A stretch of 13,626 bases of DNA, taken from assembly GCA_964501075.1 (NCBI GenBank), contig CAZCRE010000033.1, forward strand, positions 1-13,626, written 5' to 3'. The notes under the pieces are model-generated. The model saw only the letters and a program-made list of their open reading frames with translations. It made no database searches and had not been told where the DNA came from. Source of the DNA: CAZCRE01 sp964501075. GTDB taxonomy: Archaea > Thermoproteota > Bathyarchaeia > Bathyarchaeales > Bathycorpusculaceae. Both the position numbers and the translations under genes were made by a program. This document shows, piece by piece, positions 1-5,943 of the stretch. Every line of letters starts with the position of its first letter. Position 1 is the stretch's first letter.

Positions 1-1008
1 CCTTGGGGTGAGAGTTCAAACGCAAGCATGATAATCAACAATGTTTTGTCTGGTTTAACGAGTGGTCGAACATGGAAAGAGAAAATTCTGATCGCCGGAA
101 ACATAGAAATCACCAACCCTCTGATTGTTCACAGCTACACGATTCTGCAGTTAGACGGACAAATAACTCTTGCAAACAATATGAACACGGATTTGGTGAA
201 ATCCTACAATTTCGACAGTTCGACTGGAACGAACTCTACAGACGGGGTTCAAGATGTGGTGTTCACTGGAGGAGTATACGATGGAAACAGAGCAAATAAC
301 CCCGGCTCTGGATGTGGCTTTCAACTGTATGGAAAGCGATACACGCTGGACAACATTGAGATCAGAAACTGTGGAAGTGACGGTATTTACTCCGAATGGT
401 CGACAAGTGGAAGTGTAGGTTCCCCAACGGACGCCATGGAGAGTATGTGGGTCAACGTCCGCTCATGTTTCAATAACGGAAACGGTATTACAATGCGCGG
501 GCCTCACGATTCGGTTATTGTGAATACCTTGACTTACTGCAACAATGGAGATGGCATTTCGATAGAAGGAACCCCTGTTTACACCGGTGGCGGTCTTCAA
601 CTAGTGAATTTCCATTCCTACGGAAACCACGGTGATGGAATATGGTCAAATGAGTATTTCTTGGGATCTTCCATACAAAGCGAAAGCAACGATGGAAGAG
701 GAGTCTATATTCTGCACAACGACGTTCATTTATCTGCCCTCCAAATCTACAACAACCGAGGCGGATACGCGATAGAAATCGGAAATGACACATATGGCCC
801 CAGCGGAGTCATGATAGAAGCAAAAACGCTGGGTAATAATTGCTCGCTCAAGCTTACGAATGGTGCTGGCAATTCCTATACGATAACCTGCTGGGAGAAT
901 TTCACGATTTCAGGCATTCCTAATCCTGGCGACGATTATCACATATTCAATACGAAGACTGGCCAGCGTTACGACAATGGCAGTAATGCCACAGGCACTT
1001 CTCCCTAG
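1..1008 (+). CDS. Right-handed parallel beta-helix (pectate-lyase-fold) protein, 5' partial
   Basis: The frame is open from base 1 with no stop, and the residues before the first ATG (position 28) read smoothly into the domain (PWGESSNASMIINNVLSGL), so the gene probably begins upstream of the window and the ATG is internal. The protein shows the loose repeats of a beta-helix: NCGSDGIYSEW, NNGNGITM, NNGDGISI and NHGDGIWS recur every 20-40 residues, each an Asn/Gly-rich turn followed by a hydrophobic strand. It opens with strand-like segments (KILIAGNIEI, YTILQLDGQITL) typical of the first coils of pectin-lyase-like folds. It ends at a TAG after a short polar tail (NGSNATGTSP). Such proteins are usually secreted carbohydrate-binding or -cleaving proteins or phage-tail-like fibres; no catalytic residues could be assigned. 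The signal peptide, if any, is outside the window. Fold is fairly sure; substrate unknown. Confidence 0.75.
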   Translation, partial: PWGESSNASMIINNVLSGLTSGRTWKEKILIAGNIEITNPLIVHSYTILQLDGQITLANNMNTDLVKSYNFDSSTGTNSTDGVQDVVFTGGVYDGNRANNPGSGCGFQLYGKRYTLDNIEIRNCGSDGIYSEWSTSGSVGSPTDAMESMWVNVRSCFNNGNGITMRGPHDSVIVNTLTYCNNGDGISIEGTPVYTGGGLQLVNFHSYGNHGDGIWSNEYFLGSSIQSESNDGRGVYILHNDVHLSALQIYNNRGGYAIEIGNDTYGPSGVMIEAKTLGNNCSLKLTNGAGNSYTITCWENFTISGIPNPGDDYHIFNTKTGQRYDNGSNATGTSP

Positions 1009-1294
1009 TGCTCTGACTAATTGACAGGCATTCAACTCTGATTCAGCTACACTACGTACGAGAAAAAGCACCAGACTTATAACAAAGAACTTCCCCTCCC
1101 ACCCGCTCGCTCACATTAGTCTCAGGAAATAGAGGCAAGCTAGAAGCTTCATTCCGGCTTTGCGGTAGAGTCATAGCTGAACCAAAAGTAATTATTCGGG
1201 TTGGTGAATCGAGTTGCTTGCTGCCTGAAATAAAGGAACTGCTCTGGGATTGCACGGCAAAATCTTAATATTCACAAGTCTCTGGATTACGTGT
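1009..1294. other. Intergenic stretch with no recognised gene
   Basis: About 290 bases between the beta-helix gene and the ferredoxin. A 67-codon open frame on the minus strand (1052-1255) matches nothing recognised and has low-complexity Ser-rich content. No tRNA-like fold or long inverted repeat was seen. The only probable signal is the TATA-like box at its 3' end, listed separately. Confidence 0.4.
1261..1271 (+). promoter_or_regulatory. Probable TATA box of the ferredoxin gene
   Basis: AATCTTAATAT lies 43 nt before the TTG start at 1304, placing transcription initiation near 1290, just before the GGTGAG ribosome binding site (1295-1300). The same AATCTTA core precedes the rubredoxin gene (8971) and the Lrp-family gene (11915). 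It argues against the upstream ATG at 1250, which would lie before the promoter. Confidence 0.5.
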
Positions 1295-1303
1295 GGTGAG
1301 ATT

Positions 1304-1618
1304 TTGCCGATTGATCCGAATTTCCAGAAGAACCGGAAAGTCGTGGATCAACATAATGGTCATGACGTCTGGGGACCGGTTGAACCTCCAAAGAAGCTTG
1401 GTATTCATGGGACTAGCGTGGCGGTTGACTGGGATGTCTGCACTGGTGACGGCATTTGCATTGAGGTCTGCCCTGTAACATTGTACGAGTGGGCTGAGAC
1501 TCCGGGCCATCCGATTTCAACAAAGAAGTCTGATCCTGCTCGCGAAAAAGACTGCATACAATGCTTGGCATGCGAAACTCAGTGCCCCACTCAAGCAATA
1601 AAGATCAAGACTGAATAG
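1304..1618 (+). CDS. Zinc-containing ferredoxin, Sulfolobus type
   Basis: A 104-residue electron carrier of the archaeal zinc-ferredoxin family, which accepts electrons from 2-oxoacid:ferredoxin oxidoreductases. The N-terminal extension keeps the zinc-site pattern: two His in DQHNGH, a third His in GIHG, and the Asp of KKSDP. The second cluster motif is complete (CIQCLACETQCP, four Cys). The first reads CTGDGICIEVCP: three Cys with Asp where a fourth Cys would sit, expected to hold a 3Fe-4S or Asp-ligated cluster as in Sulfolobus ferredoxin. An ATG at 1250 would add 18 residues without family counterpart (HGKILIFTSLWITCGEI). TTG at 1304 gives MPIDPNFQ, matching the family N-terminus (GIDPNYR), and follows GGTGAG at 1295-1300. 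Transcribed alone, with its own promoter and a hairpin after it. Family assignment is strong; the start is well supported. Confidence 0.93.
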   Translation: MPIDPNFQKNRKVVDQHNGHDVWGPVEPPKKLGIHGTSVAVDWDVCTGDGICIEVCPVTLYEWAETPGHPISTKKSDPAREKDCIQCLACETQCPTQAIKIKTE

Positions 1619-1631
1619 TTCAGTGGATTGA

Positions 1632-1660
1632 AAGACAGCGGTGCTGTCTTATCTGTTTCT
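1632..1660 (+). terminator. Hairpin with T-rich tail after the ferredoxin
   Basis: AAGACAGC (1632-1639), loop GGT, GCTGTCTT (1643-1650): a perfect 8-bp stem 14 nt after the ferredoxin stop, followed by the pyrimidine-rich ATCTGTTTCT. It separates the ferredoxin from the tusA operon, which has its own promoter. Archaeal terminators usually need only T tracts, so this could instead be an RNA 3'-end stabiliser. Confidence 0.55.
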
Positions 1661-1700
1661 TGCTCTCTCAGACTGAATGCTCGGTTGCATGCGTCGACAG

Positions 1701-1714
1701 AAAACGCTTAAATC
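1701..1714 (+). promoter_or_regulatory. Probable promoter of the tusA-dsrE-iscS-iscU operon
   Basis: AAAACGCTTAAATC: A-rich BRE-like bases followed by a CTTAAAT box about 45 nt before the tusA ATG, predicting a leader of about 15-18 nt. A very similar AAAACGTTTATGTA precedes the dockerin gene at 4517. Confidence 0.5.
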
Positions 1715-1751
1715 TCTTCTTTTAGGCTTGGTTTTGTTGAGATGAATAAAC

Positions 1752-1988
1752 ATGAAAGACAAGCCGGACCGAAAGCTTGACTGTATTGGTTTGTATTGTC
1801 CAGAGCCTGTTTTCAAGACGAGGATGGAGTTGGATGAGATGAAGAAGGGAGAGGTTCTTGAAGTCGTGGCTGATGATCCAGCGGCAGAGGAGGACATACG
1901 AAGTCTCGTGAAGCATCTGGAACAGAAACTGGTATCTGTGACCAAAGATGGGAATGCGGTTAGCATATTGATTAAAAAGGTCAAGTAA
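1752..1988 (+). CDS. tusA: TusA-family sulfur carrier protein
   Basis: A 78-residue one-domain protein of the TusA/SirA fold, which carries persulfide sulfur on a conserved Cys between sulfurtransferases. The signature LDCIGLYCPEPVFKTR sits at residues 9-24; Cys16 in CPEP is the sulfur-carrying residue, and Cys11 is a second Cys five residues before it. The acidic stretch VADDPAAEEDI and the closing strand (AVSILIKKV) fit the family, and length is normal (75-85). It is the first gene of a co-directional cluster and is followed after 24 nt by a DsrE-like gene and then iscS and iscU, which suggests that it feeds sulfur to Fe-S assembly rather than to tRNA thiolation (inference). A GAGATGA element lies just before the ATG. 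Confidence 0.92.
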   Translation: MKDKPDRKLDCIGLYCPEPVFKTRMELDEMKKGEVLEVVADDPAAEEDIRSLVKHLEQKLVSVTKDGNAVSILIKKVK

Positions 1989-2012
1989 CATAGGACTAGG
2001 TGGTGAAAGAAA

Positions 2013-2381
2013 ATGCCGGAGAAAAAGAAGATATTGTACGTTCAAACGAGCGGCGTTGACCAACCTGAGCGCACCTATGCCCCGTTCATACTAGCTACTA
2101 CCGCAGCCATGATGAACATTGAAGCGACAGTTTACTTTGTCGTAAAGGGAATAACTGTGGTCAAAAAGGGAGAAGCCGAGAAGATCAAGCTTGGCAGTTT
2201 CCCCTCACTGAGAGAAGTGATGAATCAGGCAGTGAAGGCCGGAGTGAAGCTGGCGGTCTGTGAACAAAGCTGCAACCTGATGGGAATCCCCCGCGGAGAC
2301 TTTACACAGGAAGCAAAGGTTGTAGGCGCTGCCACGCTGAACGATTTGGCTCTCAGCGCGGATGCTGTTCTCTGCTTCTAA
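2013..2381 (+). CDS. DsrE/DsrF-like sulfur-relay protein
   Basis: A 122-residue protein of the DsrE-like fold, related to the TusD/DsrE sulfur-transfer subunits. It has an opening strand (KKILYVQTSG), a helix with small residues (YAPFILATTAAMMN), a strand then VKGITVVKKGEAEKI, the segment VKLAVCEQSCNLMGI with Cys83 and Cys87, and a closing DLALSADAVLCF. Cys83 lies where DsrE-type proteins carry their sulfur-binding Cys. GGTGGTGA at 2000-2007 is a strong ribosome binding site for the ATG. The gene lies 24 nt after tusA and 11 nt before iscS; TusA-DsrE pairs commonly hand persulfide to each other in archaea and sulfur oxidisers. Direction of transfer cannot be read from sequence. Confidence 0.85.
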   Translation: MPEKKKILYVQTSGVDQPERTYAPFILATTAAMMNIEATVYFVVKGITVVKKGEAEKIKLGSFPSLREVMNQAVKAGVKLAVCEQSCNLMGIPRGDFTQEAKVVGAATLNDLALSADAVLCF

Positions 2382-2392
2382 GTGAAACAGAC

Positions 2393-3568
2393 ATGTCGGC
2401 GACAAAGCGCGTCTACATGGATCACAACGCCGGGAAACCAGTAGATCCCAGAGTAGTAGATGCCATGCTGCCATATATGAAAGCGCTTTATGGAAACCCT
2501 TCGTCTTTGCACACTTTTGGGCAAGAGTCAAAACAAGCGTTGGAAGGGGCAAGAGACAAAGTAGCGAGACTGATCAATGCTGAGAAGAAAGAGACTATAC
2601 TCTTCACTTCGGGAGCAACTGAAAGCAACAACCTTGCCATCAAAGGCGTCGCCTACCGTAACAAGGATCGCGGAACGCGAATCTTGACCTCAAGCGTTGA
2701 ACACATGTCAGTCGTTAACCCCTGCAAGTTCATGACGACCAAGGGTTATGAAACCGTTTTTCTTCCAGTCGATAAGTGGGGTTTTGTGAGCCTTGAAAGC
2801 TTGGAAAAGGAGTTGACGGACAAAACGGTTCTAGTCTCCATCGTCTATGCAAACGGCGAAATCGGGACAATAGAGCCGATAGGTGAAATCAGCAAGTTAG
2901 TGCACAGCAAGAACGCTTTTCTGCACGTTGACGCGACGGCTGCAAACGGACAAGTCCCGATAGACGTGCAGAGGGAAGGAATAGACCTGTTGACGCTTTC
3001 TTCCAACGACTTGTATGGGCCAAGGGGGGTAGGCGCGCTTTACTTGAAAGACAGAGTTCGCTTGGAGCCGTCGCTTCATGGTGGCGGACAGGAACGTGGT
3101 TTGAGATCTGGAACCGAGAACGTTGCTGGAATAGTCGGGTTTGGAAGGGCAGCGGAGATCGCTAAGGAGGAAATGCAGGCTGAAAGTCAACGGTTGACTA
3201 AGCTCAGAGACAGAATGATCAAGGGATTGCTTGATCCTGTTCCTTACTCGTTTCTGAATGGTCACCCGACTGAGAGGTTGCCCGACAATGTTTCCGTCCG
3301 GTACAGCTTCATCGAAGGCGAATCAATGCTTCTGAGTCTGGACTTGAAGGGCGTGGCAGCTTCCTCAGGCTCGGCATGTACAGCGAAGACTCTTGAGCCG
3401 TCGCACGTGCTGCTGGCAATAGGGTTGAAGCATGAGGAAGCCCATGGTTCACTGATGTTCTCGCTGGGCAGGCAGAACACGGAAGAAGAAGTTGATTACG
3501 TGGCAAGCCTAATGCCCGAAATTGCTAAAAGGTTAAGAGCGATTTCGCCTTTAACACCAAAGAGCTGA
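2393..3568 (+). CDS. iscS: IscS/NifS-like protein lacking the PLP lysine
   Basis: A 391-residue, full-length homologue of class I cysteine desulfurases (fold type I, PLP enzymes that move cysteine sulfur to IscU). Many landmarks are kept: GNPSSLH (35-41), TSGATESNNLAIKG (72-85), His104 in VEH, Asp180 in HVDA, GLRSGTEN (236-243), and the mobile-loop cysteine Cys329 in SSGSACT. Core catalytic positions are not. The Schiff-base lysine of the usual SxHKxxGPxG is Asp206 in SSNDLYGPRG, with Asn205 for the His. The Gln of HVDAxQ is Ala183. The carboxylate-binding Arg of SLRxSLGR is Met355. ANNE reads ANGE and ATTP reads AGKP. The frame is intact and flanks are conserved, so it is not decay. A PLP-lysine-to-Asp IscS is known in Archaeoglobus fulgidus. 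It probably acts as a persulfide/sulfide-handling partner of IscU, not an ordinary desulfurase (inference). The iscU gene starts 7 nt later. Confidence 0.9.
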   Translation: MSATKRVYMDHNAGKPVDPRVVDAMLPYMKALYGNPSSLHTFGQESKQALEGARDKVARLINAEKKETILFTSGATESNNLAIKGVAYRNKDRGTRILTSSVEHMSVVNPCKFMTTKGYETVFLPVDKWGFVSLESLEKELTDKTVLVSIVYANGEIGTIEPIGEISKLVHSKNAFLHVDATAANGQVPIDVQREGIDLLTLSSNDLYGPRGVGALYLKDRVRLEPSLHGGGQERGLRSGTENVAGIVGFGRAAEIAKEEMQAESQRLTKLRDRMIKGLLDPVPYSFLNGHPTERLPDNVSVRYSFIEGESMLLSLDLKGVAASSGSACTAKTLEPSHVLLAIGLKHEEAHGSLMFSLGRQNTEEEVDYVASLMPEIAKRLRAISPLTPKS

Positions 3569-3575
3569 TGGGATA

Positions 3576-3956
3576 ATGTACACTGACAAGGTGATGGAGC
3601 ACTTCAAGAATCCGCGGAACATGGGCGAGATCCCAGATGCTGACGGAGTGGGCACAGTGGGAAATCCCGTATGCGGCGATTTAATGACTATTTACATCAA
3701 GGTCAAGAACAATCGTCTGGAAGACATCAAGTTCAAAACGTTTGGCTGCGGCTCGGCAATTGCGACTAGTAGCATGATAACGGAGCTGGCTAAGGGCAAG
3801 ACGTTGGAAGAGGGATTGAAGATCACTCGTGCAAACGTGGCTGATTCGCTGGGTGGATTGCCTCCGGTTAAAATGCACTGCTCTAACCTTGCTGCAGACG
3901 CTTTGCACGCTGCCATAGAGGATTACTACAAGAGGCAGAAAGAGGTGAAGAAGTGA
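3576..3956 (+). CDS. iscU: IscU-type Fe-S cluster assembly scaffold
   Basis: A 126-residue scaffold on which new Fe-S clusters are built before transfer to target proteins. The three cluster cysteines are present: Cys33 in GNPVCGD, Cys58 in KTFGCGSAIATSS and Cys102 in VKMHCSNLAADALHAAI. Asp35 (CGD), the residue that governs cluster release, is kept. The N-terminus YTDKVMEHFKNPRNMGEI is the classic IscU start. It lacks the LPPVK-less shortening seen in SufU: LPPVKMHCS is intact and there is no SufU insertion, so it is IscU-like. The gene begins 7 nt after iscS and overlaps the next small gene by one base (TGATG), so translation is probably coupled. Its normal active site contrasts with the altered IscS beside it. 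Confidence 0.95.
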   Translation: MYTDKVMEHFKNPRNMGEIPDADGVGTVGNPVCGDLMTIYIKVKNNRLEDIKFKTFGCGSAIATSSMITELAKGKTLEEGLKITRANVADSLGGLPPVKMHCSNLAADALHAAIEDYYKRQKEVKK

Positions 3957-4123
3957 TGCCAGAGTTTGTCAGATGCGAGTTTTGCAAGACCGAGATTCCG
4001 TCAGAAACGTGCAGGCTTGCAGCTTACAGTACCGTGATTGATGGTAAACCATACGTTTTCTGTTGCCAGCAGTGTTCCGAGCGTTATAAGAAGAGAAAGA
4101 AAGCAGATAAGCCGAAAAAGTAG
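3956..4123 (+). CDS. Small TRASH-like treble-clef zinc protein
   Basis: A 55-residue protein, MPEFVRCEFCKTEIPSETCR at its N-terminus, then YVFCCQQCSERYKK and a Lys-rich tail. The pattern Cys7-x2-Cys10 ... Cys36-x3-Cys40 with an aromatic-Phe-Cys context (YVFC..C..RY) is that of TRASH/MYM-type metal-binding domains, proposed for metal sensing or trafficking; Cys19 and Cys37 are extra. The ATG overlaps the iscU TGA (TGATG), and GAGGTGA at 3942-3948 is a good ribosome binding site, so it is a real operon member. Its place after iscU suggests a role in metal delivery or sensing for Fe-S assembly, but this is inference from context. The Lys/Arg-rich tail could bind nucleic acid. Confidence 0.8.
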   Translation: MPEFVRCEFCKTEIPSETCRLAAYSTVIDGKPYVFCCQQCSERYKKRKKADKPKK

Positions 4124-4172
4124 ATATTCCGAATTTGCCTACTGAGAATAGCACAGGTTGGTGAAGGTTGAA

Positions 4173-4278
4173 ATGACGTGTTGGAAATGGTTCGGCAGCG
4201 TTTTGAAAGAGGCTGGAGTTGAAGTTACAGATAAGAATCAGAAGAAAGTCGATGACGTGATACACCACTACATTGGCG
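4173..4278 (+). pseudogene. N-terminal half of a small unknown protein split by an insertion
   Basis: The ATG at 4173 follows GGTGA (4160-4164) with 8 nt spacing and encodes MTCWKWFGSVLKEAGVEV, then TDKNQKKVDDVIHHYIG. This looks like the N-terminus of a small conserved archaeal protein of unknown function, though I have no name for it. After codon 35 the sequence turns into the insert's terminal repeat and the frame runs on as SSTRGGVSRK and hydrophobic low-complexity sequence to 4451. The matching C-terminal half (GEQSSYGRCSADWRKA...) lies at about 5803-5921. Joining 4278 to 5809 gives an uninterrupted 72-aa protein. The gene follows the TRASH-like gene after 49 nt and was probably the last gene of the sulfur operon. 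A chimeric product may still be made. Confidence 0.7.
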
Positions 4279-4288
4279 TGTCATCAAC
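4279..4288 (+). repeat. Left terminal inverted repeat
   Basis: TGTCATCAAC, directly after the point where the N-terminal half of the split gene stops resembling its expected continuation. Confidence 0.6.
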
Positions 4289-4516
4289 TCGTGGCGGCGT
4301 CTCCCGCAAAACCTCCTTTTCTTTTCTTGTTTGGGTTGCTTCTTTTTTGTTTCAGTCTCTTGGGATTGACTCGTATGATGCACGAGCCGGTAACACGCAA
4401 GCTTTGACTTCGTGCGGTATACTCTTGGCTGTACGTGTCTTATCTTCGTAAGAGTTGCGTTTGATTCAGAAGAGCACACATTATTCTTGTTTCATGCATA
4501 TAGAAGATGTCTCCAC
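4289..4516. other. Non-coding left arm of the insert
   Basis: About 230 bases between the left repeat and the dockerin promoter. It contains pyrimidine-rich tracts around 4310-4355 (runs of T up to six), which could end transcripts coming from the iscU operon. Short hairpins are possible, for example CTCGT/ACGAG around 4370-4386 and CTTA/TAAG around 4438-4452. The open frame running through it to 4451 is only the tail of the broken gene. Confidence 0.4.
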
Positions 4517-4530
4517 AAAACGTTTATGTA
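4517..4530 (+). promoter_or_regulatory. Probable promoter of the dockerin gene
   Basis: AAAACGTTTATGTA resembles the tusA promoter box (AAAACGCTTAAATC). It lies about 50-60 nt before the ATG at 4578, leaving room for the GGAG/GGGAGA ribosome binding region at 4557-4568. A second AT-rich run (4536-4548) is closer but would leave almost no leader. Confidence 0.4.
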
Positions 4531-4577
4531 TGAAAAGTATATTTTATGATCGTGCAGGAGAAGGGAGAACAGTGTTT

Positions 4578-5663
4578 ATGGAGAAGATAGCTTCATCAAT
4601 AATGCTGACGCTGTTGTTAGCAAGCATGTTGACGTTGGCGTTTAACACTCAACCAGTAAAAGCAGAACCTAAAACTTGGACTGTGGACGATGATGGACCA
4701 GCAGACTTCCACACGATACAAGAAGCCATAGACTATGCGAACCCAGGAGACGCCATATTCGTGTACAATGGAACATATGAAGAAAGGTTGGCGATAAACA
4801 AGGATTCATTGACGCTTATTGGAAGCAAAAGAGAAGCTTTTATCAATGGTACCATATCGATATCTGCAAATAATGTCATCGTTGAAGAATTCACGATAAT
4901 TTGGGATGTGGTTTTCGTATATTATGGAGGAGTGCCATGGGTGACTTATCCCATAGTCTTCTTAGAAAATTGCAACAGCACTACGATTTCGAGCAATGTT
5001 ATACAAGGATATACCGTAGTTGTTTGGTGGGGTCCTCCACCAGCTCCTCCGAGTATATATGTCGATGGTTTAGGATGCGGAATCTCCAAAGGCAGCAACA
5101 ATGTCATCCGGAGTAACAAGATTGATGGATGTATGGAAAGCATCTTTGCCGAAATGGGGGAAAATCACCTAATCGTTGGCAATGATTTTCGTTCGACTTT
5201 CTCTGCTTATATCGACTGTAACAATGCGATTATTCACCACAACAATTTTCATGCTGGATGTGACGACGGATGTATACGCCTTCAAGGCAACAACATAACC
5301 TTGGATAATAGTTATCCTTCTGGCGGAAACCACTGGAGCGACTACACTGGTACCGACCTCTTTAAAGGTCCTCATCAGAATGAGACTGGAAGTGATGGCA
5401 TAGGTGATGTCCCATACGTTATTTATGACAATGTTGATAGATACCCACTTATGTTTCCTGTGCCACCATTTACAATCCCAAGTGATGTAAACTACGATGG
5501 AGTTGTCAACATCTTAGACATCGTATTAATCGCATCAACCTATGGCTGCAAAGAGGGAGACCCAAACTGGAATCCAGATGCAGACTTAGCTCCACCATAT
5601 GGAAAAATAGACATATTCGACATAGTCACATGCACATACCATTATGGAGAAGCATACCTATGA
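4578..5663 (+). CDS. Secreted NosD-like beta-helix protein with C-terminal dockerin
   Basis: A 361-residue exported protein. Residues 1-29 form a signal peptide (MEKIASSIMLTLLLASMLTL, then AFNTQPVKA with cleavage likely before EPK). WTVDDDGPADFHTIQEAID and NPGDAIFVYNGTYEE are the standard opening of NosD/pectin-lyase-like archaeal surface proteins. The middle holds beta-helix turns (NVIVEEFTI, NCNSTTISSNVI, NNVIRSNKI, NHLIVGNDF, NAIIHHNNF). GGNHWSDYTGTD...GSDGIGDVPYVI...RYPLM is the usual NosD-type closing module. Residues 302-361 are a dockerin: DVNYDGVVNILD is a clear EF-hand-like calcium loop, and DADLAPPYGKIDIFD is a second, altered one. ATG 4578 is chosen because it starts the signal peptide and follows GGAG...GGGAGA; in-frame sequence further upstream is promoter. 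It is the only gene of the insert and is intact. Ligand unknown. Confidence 0.88.
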   Translation: MEKIASSIMLTLLLASMLTLAFNTQPVKAEPKTWTVDDDGPADFHTIQEAIDYANPGDAIFVYNGTYEERLAINKDSLTLIGSKREAFINGTISISANNVIVEEFTIIWDVVFVYYGGVPWVTYPIVFLENCNSTTISSNVIQGYTVVVWWGPPPAPPSIYVDGLGCGISKGSNNVIRSNKIDGCMESIFAEMGENHLIVGNDFRSTFSAYIDCNNAIIHHNNFHAGCDDGCIRLQGNNITLDNSYPSGGNHWSDYTGTDLFKGPHQNETGSDGIGDVPYVIYDNVDRYPLMFPVPPFTIPSDVNYDGVVNILDIVLIASTYGCKEGDPNWNPDADLAPPYGKIDIFDIVTCTYHYGEAYL

Positions 5664-5792
5664 CCATTCCTACGACTTATGTTAGCTGAAAGCCTACGTA
5701 GCATTACAAACAAGGCTAAAACTGACGTTTCAACGGAGAAGCCCAGTGAAAAGCCCGTTTTCAATCACAAGCCATTCAGCAGGCTTAGATAT

Positions 5793-5802
5793 GTTGATGA
5801 CA
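5793..5802 (-). repeat. Right terminal inverted repeat
   Basis: GTTGATGACA, the exact reverse complement of 4279-4288, directly before the point where the C-terminal half of the split gene resumes. Confidence 0.6.
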
Positions 5803-5921
5803 TAGGCGAACAGTCAAGTTATGGTCGATGCTCCGCTGACTGGCGAAAGGCCCGAAAAGAAATCGAAGCAGACGAAAGAATGAAGAAAGAACTCGTTGCC
5901 AAACTCAAGACTTTAGTTTAA
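5803..5921 (+). pseudogene. C-terminal half of the split small unknown protein
   Basis: In frame it reads IGEQSSYGRCSADWRKARK, then EIEADERMKKELVAKLKTLV and a TAA at 5919-5921. The first part is Cys/Trp-containing and compact; the end is a charged amphipathic helix. An open frame reaches back to 5679 (MLAESLRSITNKAK...), but that upstream part lies inside the insert and resembles nothing. Joined to the N-terminal half at 4173-4278 through the shared GGCG, it restores MTCWKWFG...HHYIG-EQSSYGRC...KTLV with no frameshift, which is the main reason to call the two pieces one gene. Function unknown; co-location with iscU and the TRASH protein is the only hint. Confidence 0.65.
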
Positions 5922-5943
5922 CCGATTCGCTCATATATTTCTA

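Larger units (their letters stand above)
4279..5802 (+). mobile_element. 1.52-kb insert with terminal inverted repeats carrying a dockerin gene
   Basis: The segment begins TGTCATCAAC (4279-4288) and ends GTTGATGACA (5793-5802), perfect 10-bp inverted repeats. The flanks are TTGGCG (4273-4278) and TAGGCG (5803-5808), which match at 5 of 6 bases and look like an aged target duplication. The insert divides a small gene whose halves rejoin in frame when it and one flank copy are removed. Inside is one intact gene (dockerin beta-helix, 4578-5663) with its own promoter; no transposase is present, so any movement would have needed one in trans. Inner sequence next to the repeats does not match between ends. 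The insertion is inferred from one sequence; an alternative is an older rearrangement with chance repeats. Confidence 0.6.

Noticed and set aside
1052..1255. 67-codon minus-strand frame between the beta-helix gene and the ferredoxin
   Set aside because: No similarity recognised, no good ribosome binding site, low-complexity Ser-rich product.
3008..3010. The Lys-to-Asp change in IscS as a sequencing error
   Set aside because: GAC differs from AAA/AAG at two bases, and other PLP/substrate residues (Ala183, Asn205, Met355) are changed as well in an otherwise intact frame.
5679..5921. An independent 80-aa gene at the right end of the insert
   Set aside because: Only the part after about 5803 looks like a conserved protein; the first 40 residues lie inside the insert and the whole is better explained as a broken gene's 3' end.
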